Source: Nageia nagi
Taxonomy: Eukaryota; Pinophyta
Reading direction: 5' to 3'
DNA: 64,000 nucleotides
NCBI GenBank assembly: GCA_050084985.1
Contig: JBITNC010000001.1
Location: forward strand, 74,586,001 to 74,650,000
Part shown: piece by piece, positions 12,640 through 24,940 of the stretch
Position numbering within the stretch: position 1 is the stretch's first letter
Layout of the letters: each line of letters begins with the position of its first letter
Notes under the pieces: generated by a model
Databases searched by the model: none
What the model was told of the DNA's origin: nothing
What the model saw: only the letters and a program-made list of their open reading frames with translations
Program-made: the position numbers and the translations under genes

Positions 12640-13500
12640 ATTTAACTTCTTAATAGATTTAGTTCTAGTAGTTGAACCTATCTCTAGAACTCCCTATAAG
12701 ATGAATACCATTGGTATGCAGGAGTAAAAAGTGTAGTTACAAGATCTTTTGGAAAAAGGGTTGATAAAACCTAGTGTATCACCCTAGGATGATCCTGTAT
12801 TATTTGTCATAAAGAAGGATGGAACTTTGATACTATGTATTGACTATAGGATGTTGAACAAGGTTACCATCAAGAATAGGTATCTTCTGCATAGGATTGA
12901 TGATTTGTTTGACTAGCCCAAAGATATTTCTATCTTTTCCAAGATAGACTTAAGATCAAGTTACCACTAATTAAGGATAAAAGAATCATATAACCATAAG
13001 ACAACATTCAATAATTGGTATGGACATTAGGAGTTTATGGTCTTATCATTTGGATTAACGAATACTCCTACAATATTCATGAATCTGATGAACAATGATT
13101 ACCAAGAATACTTAGATAAATTTATGCTAATCTTTCTAGATGATATTCTTATATACTCAAAGAATAAAGAGGAGCATAACCATCATTTGAGATTACTCTT
13201 AGAATTTTTGAGATGACATCAACTATATGGTAAATTTTCTAAGTGTGATTTCTATGTTTCCCACATTCAGTACTTAGGTCACATTATTTTTATCAAAGGA
13301 ATCTTAGTTCACCTTAAAAAGGTAGAAGCAATAATGAGTTCACCTATGCCAACAAATGTGATTGAAGTAAGAAGTTTCATAGGATTAACTAGATACTATA
13401 GAATATTTTTTAAGGATTTTTGAAAGATAGCCAAGCCTATCACTAGTCTGTAGAAGAAAACTAAATTATTTAAGTGGACTAAGAAGTGTGAAAAAGCATT
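12640..13500 (+). pseudogene. pol: Element G reverse transcriptase (decayed)
   Basis: Reverse transcriptase relic. Readable blocks are [45 protein letters not shown] and the catalytic block FLDDILIYSKNKEEH at about 13130-13175. The aspartate pair of the active site is intact. These are standard Ty3/gypsy fingers, palm and thumb motifs. In-frame stops, often at former TGG or CAA/CAG codons, prevent translation. Confidence 0.8.
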
Positions 13501-13850
13501 TGTAACTTCAAAGGAAAAGCTTACCTCCATGCTAGTTCTCACTATCCCTAACCCACATGATGACTTCGTATTGTGTACAGATGCATTATTAGAGGGTTTA
13601 GGTGGTGTAATGTAAAAAATGGAAATATTATAGCATATGAATCTAGAAAGTTAAAGCCACATGAGTTTAATTAGAATACACATGATCTTGAGGTAGTAGC
13701 TATAGTGCATGCACTAAAGATGTGGAGGTATTACTTGCCAGGAAAACTTTTTAAATTGAAAACAAATAATCAAAGTTTGAAGTACTTATTCACTCAACCC
13801 AACTTAAATGCTAGGTAAGGAAAACAAGATGGTCGATACATTAAGTCAAA
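13500..13850 (+). pseudogene. pol: Element G RNase H (decayed)
   Basis: Follows the reverse transcriptase. LCTDALLEGLGGVM at about 13575-13615 corresponds to the D-A-S-x-x-G-x-G-x-V-L block of gypsy RNase H. Downstream MVDTLSQK near 13830 fits the usual VADALSRK end of the domain. A frameshift follows GGVM. Confidence 0.65.
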
Positions 13851-13899
13851 AAATATATATAAATTCCATGAAAAGAAGCTAGATTGACTTATTTGATCA

Positions 13900-15290
13900 A
13901 GTGAGAATCTTGCAATAAGAGAATTCCTACTACAAATCCATTAAGGAAATAGTAAAGAAAGGTAATCTTTTATCTCAAGAATTTTTTTGAAAAAGATAAA
14001 ATTTTGTATTTTAGAGACAGATTAGTCATCTCAAAAAAAGGACATTTAAGAAATTTAATCCTACAAGAAGCTCATCATCCTCCATATTCAACACATACAG
14101 AAGGAACAAAGATGAGAGAAGACTTGAAACAAAAATTCTAATAAGATGGAATGAATAAGGATATAGCAAAATTTGTGGCAAGATGTTTGGAATGTCAAAA
14201 AGTGAAAGCAAAACATCAACATCTAGGTGGATATTTGTATTCCCATGATATCACCACATAGAAGTGGTAAGTGATTTCAATGGATTTTATAGTTGGTTTG
14301 TCAAAAACCAAATTTCATGACTCCATATTGTTTATGGTTGACAAGTTAACCAAGGTTGCACATTTTATACTTAGTAACACCATAGATGATGTTCTTGTAG
14401 TAGCCAATAAGTTTGCATATGAAATCTTCAATTTGCATGGATTTCTTGAAGTGATAATCTCAGATAGGAATTCTAAGTTCATTTTTGTATTTTTGAAATC
14501 AATACATAAAGAATTGGGTACAAAGTTAAACATGAGCTCAACTTATCATCTTGAGATAGATGGCTAGATAGAACATATGAATAGTATCCTCAATGATATG
14601 CTTAGAATGTATTGTATGAAATAAAAGACCAAATGGGAAGATTATCTTTATTTGATTGATTTTCCATACAATAATGGCTATCATTCATCTTTAGAAATGG
14701 TTCCTTTTGAAGCACTATATGAAAGAAAATGTAGAAATCCTTTGACTTGGAATAATTGGGAGGATCAAATGATGATCCAATAAAAAATGTTAAAGCAAAT
14801 GGAGGAGTAGCTCAAGTCCATTTGATGAAAGTTTAAGGAAGCTATTGATTGAAAAAAGATTTATACCGATCTTAAGAGGACTCCTTGAGAATTTTTTATG
14901 GGTGATAAAGCCTTTTTACAAGTTTGACCCATGAAAAAAGTCATAAAGTCAATTAAATTGGATCTTCAATTTGTTGGTCCTTTTGAAATAATGGAAAAGA
15001 AGAGTCCAATAGCTTACAAATTTGCCTTCCCACCAAGTTTGTCCAAAATGCATGATGTCTTTCGTGTTTCCTTATTATGAAAATATGTTGATGATCCTTC
15101 TCATGTTTTGGATTTATTTGATTTATACATGTTCAACCCTCATGCAATTAAAGTACTCCCTATCAAGATATTAGCTTTTAGGACTAAGAAGCTAAGAAAT
15201 AGGGAAATTAATGAATATCTAATCCAATGGAAAAAATATTCTAACTCATCTTCCACATGGAAAGATACAACCACTATGAAAAGATAATTT
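13900..15290 (+). pseudogene. pol: Element G integrase with chromodomain-like tail (decayed)
   Basis: The zinc-binding region holds HLRNLILQEAHHPPYSTH and ARCLECQKVKAKHQH. The catalytic core follows with ISMDFIVGLSKTKFHDSILF and VIISDRNSKF, holding the first and second acidic residues. The 14271-14567 stretch is the longest open piece of the core. A GPFEI block near 14970 is the integrase C-terminal region. The last part, about 15165-15280, reads ILAFRTKKLRNREINEYLIQ then WKKYSNSSSTWKD, which fits the chromodomain at the end of chromovirus integrases. Stops are scattered throughout. Confidence 0.75.
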
Positions 15291-15375
15291 TCATATTTAT
15301 TTATTTAACAAAGTATGTGAAATAATTATAAAATTTATGTTTATATGTAAGACCATAGGGGACTATGTTTTTTTT

Positions 15376-15386
15376 AAAGGGGTGTA
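15376..15386 (+). other. Polypurine tract of element G
   Basis: AAAGGGGTGTA directly before the 3' LTR start. Placement and base make-up fit the plus-strand primer. Confidence 0.6.
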
Positions 15387-16223
15387 TGTCACGATCCTTC
15401 TCAAGACACTATTTGACCTTGAGTACCATAGAGGATTTGAATGAAATATGTTTGAATAATTCTATAATAATGACAAGTTTGATAAGGGAATATGTATCAT
15501 TTTTGATAATTTGATACTAGCTTCGAAGTATTTCATGATGCAGGTAACAACTTACCTCAAGATGAAGAAGCAAACTAAAGACCTTAAAGACCAAGGTGAA
15601 TTAGTGATGGGAACAAAAGGGTAAGAAGAAGAAAATGATTGGCATTGAATTGCTAACACACCCTATGACCATCATAAATCATGTAGTTGCATGTAGAATA
15701 ATTACTATAATTATTGATTTCTTGATAGAAATATATTTGTAAATATGTGTGAATTAATCTTACTCTACACGATGAGGCAATCGTTGTAGGTAAAGGAGTG
15801 TTTCTCTTATTTTGAAATTTGAATTTGAAATAGAGGGAAAAGAATATACCTTATCTAAATTCAAAAAACATTTTCATAAAGTTAAGAAAATAAATTTTAA
15901 AAAAGGATAAAAGGTAAAATTAAAGTACCTATACTATTGCCACATGGGCCTAATAGTAAAAATACTATTAGAACAAAACTAAGGTCTCCTTATGGTTTTA
16001 CAAAATATTTAATAGGTAGGAAAATAAGAGAGTAATGACCCTACTTCATTTTGTTTTCTTATGTTAGGTATGGATAAAAGTTGTCATTAATTTTTTAGTT
16101 AATAAAAAAGACTCCAAGGTGTTTAATACCATTTCAATCATGAACAACTTTAAGCAAACCTACCTTAAAAATTATTAAATCTATGAGGAGACTTTCATTT
16201 GGACACACTTGAACCTTCTTGGC

Positions 16224-16233
16224 TATAAATAAA
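16224..16233 (+). promoter_or_regulatory. TATA box in element G 3' LTR
   Basis: TATAAATAAA, the counterpart of 7124-7133. Confidence 0.5.
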
Positions 16234-17328
16234 GGGGTGGAACCTTAAGCAAAATACCTACCTACATATTTCTTATTTTTTATTCTTGTTATTCTCTATC
16301 TTTGGTGTAGAGTTACGTGAAAAAAAGAAGTCTCTCTCCTCTCCAAGCTTAGGTGCATTCTTATACATATTTAAATTATCTGGTTAAAATAGTCATAAGT
16401 TGAGTTGTATTAAAGTATTGTTGGTAAGAGATCTTGTACTTGTACTATTGAAGGGACATATTTATTGTTTTGTTTGACATAATGCATGTGAAGGATGGTA
16501 CTTTATCTTTTCTTTAAAAAGAAAAGGAATGAAATTCTATTATTTTTAGTTTTATTTCTTTATTTAAATTAATGGAAAATCTCATGTACAATTGTGTATT
16601 CTAGTATATTATGAGTTTAATCCATTAATTCTAATGTGGATAATTTATGGAAACTCATTTTACTTTGATTCTATTCTTTATGTATTCTCCCACATTTCTT
16701 ATAACCATGATATTTGAAGTAAAACCATTTTTAATACTCTTTAGTAGTATGCCAAACTTTCTTCTTCCTAACCCTCTTATGACGTACATGCTGGAAATAT
16801 ACTAGTAAAGGCTTCATAGTATAAATTCTTCATTGAAAATTGCGTATTCTTTCAATAACCCATTTCTTTTTATTATTGTGCGTCCATTTTCAAATGATTT
16901 TCAGATGTTATAAGGTATTGAAAAGCACAATATTCATTGAGAAACATATTCAACTATGATGGAGACACACTCGCATCTATTCAACTACTATTTGATGGAT
17001 CACCATACTTCATTTTTAAACTCCCATAGTATCATATACTGGAAAACTACTGTAAAACTTTGTGGAGTAGGATTTGATCCATAATACTGCGCTTTTTATA
17101 ATGCAATGTATGCTACTATCATATTCATAATGAATTCCCCTAACTTCGTTGTTAAGCTTACACAATGGGTTTACTAATATGAATGCTGTTAAAAGTGGTA
17201 GAGTATGTCTTGCGCTCTTTGTTTTATACTAAATTGTGCATCTTTGTTTTCCCTTCTTGTGCTCGTGCATACCAGAAACCATTAGGAAAGGATTCAAGGA
17301 TTGGCCTTACCCCTTAACATATACATCC

Positions 17329-17700
17329 TATGTGATTGCAATTGGAATAGGGATTTTTTGTCAAACAATTCTTCTTTAAAATGTAACACTTTCACTCTAA
17401 ACATAACCTTTGAATGAGTTCATCCTAACAGATATGAAGTCTTTTGATCATTCACATTTTATTTTCTTCTTTTTTGATGTAAATCAGGGAGAAATCACTA
17501 AGTATATTTACCAAGCAAATAGGATCATTTTTTTTCCTTATCAGATCCATTTTTCATGTCATAGGTCACGTATTTGTTCTCCATTTGAATATTAATGTTT
17601 ATTAACAGAAAAGCATCTCCATATTTCTGATGTTCCATCAACATCATCCAAACATATCATTCAATACCTTCTAACAAGATATCATATACTTACTACATCC
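17329..17700. repeat. 372-base block present in one LTR of element G only
   Basis: The 5' LTR runs straight through at 8233-8239 (TACGTCC). The 3' LTR has TACATCC at 17322-17328 and again at 17694-17700 with extra sequence between. Either something inserted and duplicated 7-8 bases, or the 5' LTR lost the block by recombination between the short repeats. No terminal inverted repeats are visible. A 61-codon ORF inside it has no recognisable domain. Confidence 0.6.
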
Positions 17701-20030
17701 TTGACTGGCCGATTTTATGGCAGTCAAGACATGATTTTATCTCAAAGTATTTCATAATGAATTAAAAAGGAAATTAACGGATTCGTAGGTAAGTATAAGT
17801 AGAATGCAATTCTACTTAATAACAATAACTTAAAATATGATTTAGTATTTTTTTTAAAGTATTCATGTTTGTATAAATTCAAAAGTAAATTGGTATAGGA
17901 TGGAATGAATACAATTAGTATTAATAGGTATCTATTTGATGAATATTGTGTATGAATAATGGTGTTTATTTTAAAGTTTTAACATAGATTCATTGATATT
18001 ACACATCTTTACAAGGAAATAAATAGACAAAATGGAAGAATAGATATAATTATTTGAAAGGATCAAGGAAAGGAGATGTCCTTTGAGAGGTACTATCAAC
18101 CTTCTGAGATCCAAAGAATGAAATATCATAAATTAAATGCATCATGGTCATAGATATTTATTAAAAGGGTTATCCTGATCCTCCTCTCTCCTAGTACTCA
18201 ACCCATCCACCAAGTTCCAAGGAGATGTTTGATGCTTATTGCTCAATGGAGATGTTCTACATTGATATGATTCCATAAGATGACATAATGATTTTTGTAT
18301 TATTTTTGAGATGATGATGAATTATGAGTCATTAATAAGAGATTTGTATTAGCCTTATGATGTATTAATGTCCTTTGTAATGAAGCTTTATCATTATCTT
18401 AAATGTTGACAAATGAAGTGATGAGGTGTATTCAATCTTCTTGTAATTGATTATTAACTTAGAAATATTTAATGAGGATTATTTTGTATTTATCTCTTGT
18501 TAGTATAATGAATGGTAAATGAAAAGTAAAAGATTTTGTGTTTAAATGTATTATTTTGAAAAAAGTTAGCATTGTGACTTAATTAGTTTTCTTTACGAAC
18601 AACATTATGATTAAAGCTTTGACTGGTAATGATTACATGAATAGGAGTAGGAATTAATATTTGTTACATGATTAGTAGTGGGTAGTATAAATCAATTTAA
18701 GTAGATGATTTTATAAAGGCTCCTAAAAGAAATAGATAGATTAGATTATTAATCCTGATAAATCCAAAATTAACCCAATGACTTAGAAATAATCCTAAAT
18801 TTGAACTAGAGTTCCAAATAATAATTTGTGATCATTTGGAAAACTTTAGGGACCCTCGAGATCAAAATGGGTATAAATGGGACCTAATGGGATCATTTGA
18901 AAACCTTTGGGATGGATTCAATAATACATACAATAATGCAAAGAAAGCAATAGAGAACCTTCAACAACTAAACCTATAATGCTAGACGACAAGCAAAAGG
19001 AATATTCCTTACATGAGGACCACTTAGCATCATATTACTTTTGTAGCCATAGTGGTTAGACCTTACCACATGATTTGCTACATTATGCATGCATAAGGAA
19101 TTTTAAAAAGTACATTCATATACATGATACAATGCATATGGGATAAATAGAATTATGTGACTTCCTGAGTAAGCCTATAACTGAGACTTCTAATGTACAC
19201 CTCTTGGGCAAATATGAATGGTGTTAAACTCTAGAATGTGTATTGTGCATGGTGTCTTATACCCGATTCACTATTTGGAAACATTAGTTTATGGTTAGTA
19301 GGCCATGGATGGTTCTTTTTTTCAGTACATTTAATAAAAAATTAGACTAAACAACCACTCAAAGATATTGTTTAGTATCCATGGATCACCAAGTTATGGG
19401 CATAGGGATGTCAAACCACATGTTGGGCCTAATTGATAGTTATGGGCAAGTTAGTGACTCATATCTTTTGACAAGTGAGTCAAGTGAGGATAGCTATAAA
19501 AAAACTACTATTACTGAGCGAGGGTAATTAGTAGTCATACCATTTGTAATTAGTAGATAGGGGTATGATGATTGCTCCATAGGTGATCCTACCCACTCAA
19601 ATATAATTTTTCCTAGGAAAAACTATTTGCTCCTATGAGATGGAGAGTATCATCAAGCGAAGAAGCTAACTTAGTGAAAGTGCAATCTCTTAGATGGTAT
19701 GGGCCTCGAGTAGAAAACCACTACACCATGACCAGAAAGCTTATTGTAGATGGGACGTGGAATAGGAATGGTATGGTTAATATTTAGGTGTCTTCTCAAT
19801 AAGATAAGTGTTAAGAAGTAAACCCCAAAAAAATTTATTAGGGTTCATTACCCCATGTGCTTGACCAATCTTGCCATGTGAGTGCTGAACTAGCTAGCAA
19901 TATTATCAAGCTCATGTGGGATCGCCTAGTTCATTCCTACAATAGTAAGAGCTAAACTAAATTAAAAAAAAAAAAAAATTAGGTCTAAAATTTAAGGATT
20001 TGGTTAAAAGAAATAAGTGGATGCATTACA

Positions 20031-20450
20031 AAAAAGGGGGCTATACTTGAATTTAATCACTAAGGTAATTCTCAATAGAATTCTTTTAACCTCATTGCAC
20101 TAATGCCAAGTTGTTACTTAGCCTTAGCTAGCCTACTATGATTACCAGCCTACCTTGATTAAAACACCTAACTAGACAAAACATTCTAAGAAAAATAAAA
20201 TATTAAAATATACAATTTACATAGCTCATACTAAAAATATTAATTTAATATATCAAAAACTATAAAAGTTAAGCACACTAAAAAGGTAAGTATGTATGTA
20301 GGTTGTATATGCATTTTTTTTCTCGTACATATAAATTTAAAATATAAAAATATATTTTACATAGATAAATATTTGCTTTCTTATAGTTTGTTAAAAAATA
20401 ACCAAAATATAAAAAATACTAAATGAAAAATAAAAAATATGGTTCATACT
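20031..20450 (+). other. AT-rich leader upstream of element A gag
   Basis: Non-coding sequence between element G and the start of A gag similarity. No primer-binding site was recognised. The AT-rich stretch at 20160-20440 has no notable structure. Confidence 0.4.
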
Positions 20451-20459
20451 CATTCTCAA

Positions 20460-22911
20460 AGAGCTCGTCAGGAGCAAGAATAATACAATTCATACTATTT
20501 AGAAGAAAGAGAAAGTCATAGGTCTAGTAGGACTAGTAGGAATGTTTCAAGAAGAGAAACTCCTTGAAATACAAATTTTGAATCTTACTCAAACCCTATC
20601 GATAATGACTTAATTGTATTTAGATAGCATCTAACACAGTTAAGAATCCCTCATTCTTCTTATGCTCAGTCTTCCTTTAGATCTAGAATATTTAAGGGAG
20701 GATACATAAGCAACCAATGATGTGGAAGATATTGAAGTAAGTAATATACCACCTTCACAACTTCATTCAACTAATATTGTATTTCAAATAGATTCTTATA
20801 AACCTAAGTATGATCATGTCACACATTACCTATCAAATGGATATTTAGTTCAATCATATTTAAGAAGAGATAATTATACTCCTTCTATAATATCTAGGTA
20901 AATAGAAAAATGTGATGATTGAATCTATATATATATAGCTACTCCAATGCCAAATTTAAGGGATCATTCTAGAGTTTATAATAATCCTTTTCACATTTTA
21001 AAATCAAACACACCAACACCTTTGATAAGTCATAGAATACCTAGACAAATATTAAGGTAAAAGATCATCATGATCTACGAAGGTTTAGGTTGCAAGAAAT
21101 ACCTTCCTATATGCATATAAAAGAGAATCCATATCAAAGTAATATGTAACAACAACAACAACAATGGGTTGGTTACTTATAATCAATGTGTACAACAATA
21201 GAGGGAACCCATTGGGTTTATCAAATAATAATAATTACAAGAATAACCATTGTTTAATTTACATAAAAAAACACCTACAATGTGTCCTAATAAGAAAAAC
21301 TTCCAAATCTAACCTAAACTTAATCAAAGGTTGGGTAGAGATGGAAAAGGATAATGCAAAGCATGATCTTTATTTCCATAATGCCATGGAGTGTATAGAT
21401 ATCAAAATCCTTATTTGGCTAAGAAAAAAGAAGCTTCAGTTAGAAATATACAAAATGAACTTCACAAATATCAATTGCCACCACACAAAGATAAGGGAAA
21501 ACCATATTATCCTCCTAAATTACAATTACCTCTATGACCACCACATCAACCTCCACATCCCTCTTGATCATACCATGGGATTTTTTATGATTCCAAGACA
21601 CCTTCTGAACAAAGATATGAATCATTTCCAAAGTATGAAGAAAGAATGGATCATAGTAATGATGAATATCTTATGTATTAAAATCAACTTGAGGAAAAGG
21701 ATGATCTTTGTAAAAGGTTAATGAAAATTTAAAGGGAATTGCATATGCAAAGTAAATAAAATGTATCATATGAAATAATTTGTAATGAACCTATTCATCA
21801 TAGTGTTCCCAAAAAGGAGATTCCTTTTAAGTTTGAAATTATAAAAATTAAACCATTTAAAGGGAAATAAGATCCCAAAGAACATCTTAGATGATTCAAA
21901 TATTCAAGTTATGTCATTGCTAATGATTATTAATTAATGTTATGTATCTTTCCTATGACACTTATTTTACAAGCAATGGATTGGTACAACAACTTAGTAG
22001 AATATAGCATTAGATCCTATACTCAATTAGCAAATTTGTTCTTCGAACACTTTGGGATCAACATTAAAGATAAAATGTATATCACTAATCTTACAAGACT
22101 ACAACAATTCCTAGATGAATTGATCTCTAATATCATCTCAATATGGAGAGTAATATTGAAAAACATGCCTTATATGTTACCCCAAGAGGAGTTATTCAAA
22201 ATGTTTTAGTCAAAGTTGTTCAAGGCCTATTAATAGTACCTTATTGATTCAACAACATAAGACCTTTGAAGAAGGTATTTCTCAAGCTATCATAATTGAA
22301 AAAGTTAAAATCCAATATGATGAGATAAAAACTAAGAAAAAGGAACCTTATGGTAAGAACAAAAATCAAACAAAACAAATAAATAAACCATCATCAACTA
22401 ATAAAGTTTCTATTACTAAAGAGGCAAATTTGAACCCTTCACAAAATGAGGAAAAGGAGTCTAAACCTAAAATAAAGGTCACATCTTTATCAGAATCTAT
22501 GTATGATATTATAAGAAAACTTTGTGATCATCAAGTAATTAGTTTACCAGATATAAGACCAAAATATCTTAAAGGTAAGGAAAGTAGATTATATAATGAA
22601 AATGAATTCTATCAAATGTAGGACCTTACAACATAAGATTCAAGATCTGATTGATTATGGAAAAATGGAGGTTGATAAACTTATGGCTATACCAAATCAA
22701 ACCTAAGAATTTATGAAAACCCTCTCCACTAACATCAAGCTAATAATATCCCATTGCATCCACATGAGAATCAAGTACATAAAATTGGAGTTATGATAAT
22801 TCAAAATTCATAGGAATGATCAATATAGCTATAAGAGCTCAAAAAATACAAGGAAGATAAAATGTTATTCTAAATAACCAACAATATGAATTTGTTTTCC
22901 AACCATACATA
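20460..22911 (+). pseudogene. gag: Element A gag (decayed)
   Basis: Capsid gene relic. The N-terminal part at about 21405-21770 reads in one frame as a charged, proline-rich linker (PYLAKKKEASVRNIQNELHK, then QLPPHKDKGKPYYPPKLQLP) with a few stops. This shows that the 185-codon open frame at 21164-21721 is a shadow in the wrong frame. The retrotransposon gag domain is at 21835-22205: IKPFKGK*DPKEHLR, CIFPMTLILQAMDWYNNL, YTQLANLFFEHFGINIKDK and LTRLQQF. The linker 22244-22621 is lysine-rich and ends in ISLPDIRPK and the nucleocapsid start NENEFYQ, where cysteines of the knuckle are lost. Element B interrupts just downstream. Confidence 0.75.
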
Positions 22912-22916
22912 CCTAA
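22912..22916. other. Target-site duplication of element B, left copy
   Basis: CCTAA immediately before the TGTAGACCC start of the left LTR. The right copy at 32456-32460 is CATAA, one mismatch. Confidence 0.5.
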
Positions 22917-23514
22917 TGTAGACCCAAAATAATGCATATAATTATTTATGGGTGTTAATTAATGCACTATTAGTCTACTTATTTCTTATTGTCACATATA
23001 TCTGAAATATGGCAATAAAAAATAGGAGAAAGATACTTTTGTTCACTTAGATTACATATTCATTCTATTAGAAGCAAAATGTATAAAATACAAGCATACA
23101 TTCATATAACTGTACACCATTAGTAGCCTAAAATAAATACTAAAATAGATGCAATTAAGAATGTAGTAATGAGCAAATTAAAAAATTATCAGATAGAAAA
23201 CATAAGATATAACTTACAAATGGTGTTTTTGCATAACAAAGTGATGTAACATGTGCTAGAGTCTCTCTAGAGTCTTCCTCATCTTCATTTTCCCACAAGC
23301 TTTAAGGTCATCAATTGATACCTATATATATATGATACAAGTTTACATGAATTTGATCTTTTTGACCTCTTGTACATGCCACAAAGTTCCACTAGACATA
23401 TTACATAGCTTTGACATGACTTTGGGTATTATTTAACCTCTTTTTACATAATAAATCATTTATCCTCTAAAATAAATTATTTAATAAATAATAATTCACT
23501 TTTAGGTGTCTACA
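22917..23514 (-). repeat. Element B 3' LTR
   Basis: 598 bases, bounded by TGTAGACCC and GTGTCTACA. Collinear with 31836-32455, sharing for example CTAGAGTCTCTCTAGAG near 23260 and 32200. Confidence 0.85.
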
Positions 23515-23530
23515 TTTTGCCCCTCTTTCG
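23515..23530 (-). other. Polypurine tract of element B
   Basis: On the minus strand this reads GAAAGAGGGGCAAAA, directly beside the LTR, as expected for the 3' end of an element running leftward. It sets the orientation independently of the coding motifs. Confidence 0.75.
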
Positions 23531-24074
23531 AGATGTGATTGAAGTAATGAAATTAAATGTCCAAAGAAGAAGTGTAAAAGAAATTTTTTTGAAAACTTTG
23601 AACTCTTTATTGCACTACACCTTGTTGTTGTTGATGATGATGTTGAGGGTCCCTTGTTGCCCCCTTTTGACTTGGATTCCCTAGGAAAGGTCCTTTAATG
23701 GTGCAACCAATGCAAAATCTAATGAATATTCTCTCTCTAAGATTGATTCTATGTAGCTGATGAAAATGATTGTAATGATGTAGGTGGATGGTTCCATATC
23801 CATTTTTAGAGATAGAAAATGGTTTTTTCCCCTTGTACTACTTCAACTATGAATCTAGTCATTCCATCATTTTTGATACTCAGGAATCATTTGCACTTAC
23901 TTCCATGCCTTGAAACAAAGAGGATTCACTTTGACTAGGATAGAATGATGATGAAATGGGCATTGCTTATAGCATAGAGAATAGTATGTACATCATTGAT
24001 AGTGTGGAATTCTCTATATTTTCTTCTACTATTCAATATGTAGATACCTAAAATGAATTATTAATCATAAAAAT
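23531..24074. other. Element B 3' untranslated region, left part
   Basis: Between the pol end and the 3' LTR. No coding similarity seen on either strand. Confidence 0.5.
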
Positions 24075-24440
24075 GGTTTGGATGCATAGTGAGTTGCATT
24101 GTCCATTGATGATGAGTCAAAATCAATAATCAACTAACTATAGCATCATAAATTTTATTTTTTAAGTGAGTGAACTCTCACAAAGGCTATCAATGATCAT
24201 ACATTTTATGTATATGATCCAAAGATATTATGCTTTGCATTGGTTCAAAGAAAAAATCATATGGATACATAATAAATTGTATCATCCATTAAAGATGATC
24301 TAATGTCAACAACTTGCTCATGGTTGCATCACCAATTTTCTTTTAAGTGAGTGAACTCTCACTAGTTGTATCATTGGAAATCAATGACCTTGAATTTTAT
24401 GTCCATGGTTCAGAGACATTAGACTATAATTTTATTTTTT
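24075..24440. repeat. Two tandem ~184-base units in element B 3' region
   Basis: TTTTAAGTGAGTGAACTCTC occurs near 24160 and again near 24342. A block starting GGATGCATAGTGAG (24079) matches GGATACATAATAAA (24263). The offsets of 182-184 bases define two diverged tandem units in otherwise non-coding sequence. Confidence 0.6.
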
Positions 24441-24940
24441 TTATATTTTACACACTATTGGCATCACACTAATAGATATGCACATCATTTATGACATAGA
24501 AGTCCTTGATTTTTGCAAAAATAAATTTATTTTACCTTTTGTTCTTCAATATTTATTATTGTACCATGCTTGCAACTAAAGATGAGATTTCCCCCTAGCT
24601 GATGCTATAAATGGGTGAAGGGGTGTAGGTTTATCACATACATGAAGCATGCTATACATGCCAAAGCCCAAATCTAATATGTTATTAGGTGAGTAATAGT
24701 CATGAGTTGGCAATACAACTTGTGAGAAATGTAGCACAAAATGTAGAGTGAAGCATAGAAGAGGAGATAATACTTCTCATTTTGTTAATAATATTTCTCA
24801 TTTCATTTTTTATTTTTTTGTTTAACACTTGTAGTGCACATCACTAACATAGTGGTAATCCTTAGATTTTGTAAAAAATAAAAGCTTGCATGCCCCTACT
24901 CATGAATTTTGTATTTTGTAGGGCACAAAGATGTCATCTC
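24441..24940. other. Non-coding part of element B 3' region
   Basis: No coding similarity or clear repeat recognised. Confidence 0.45.

Larger units (their letters stand above)
6289..20030 (+). mobile_element. Element G: chromovirus-like Ty3/gypsy element with very long LTRs
   Basis: Two collinear direct repeats of 4.3 and 4.6 kb flank a 4.8 kb internal region. An initiator-methionine type primer-binding site follows the left repeat and a purine tract precedes the right one. Between them lie gag, protease, reverse transcriptase, RNase H, integrase and a chromodomain-like tail, in the usual Ty3/gypsy order. The element is flanked by AAAAA on both sides (6284-6288 and 20031-20035), which fits a 5-base target duplication but is low complexity. 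Long LTRs plus a chromodomain fit the Tekay/Del kind of chromovirus; the clade is inference. Coding sequence is heavily decayed. Confidence 0.85.
15387..20030 (+). repeat. Element G 3' LTR
   Basis: 4644-base LTR starting TGTCACGATCC and ending GCATTACA. It matches the 5' LTR except for scattered changes and an extra block at 17329-17700. It carries its own TATA box at 16224-16233. Confidence 0.85.

Noticed and set aside
17410-17595. 61-codon ORF in the 372-base block as a captured exon
   Set aside because: No domain or splice-site context was recognisable; it is too short to support.
21164-21721. 185-codon ORF in the element A gag region
   Set aside because: Another frame of the same stretch reads as a proline- and lysine-rich gag linker with motifs in order; the long ORF is a shadow.
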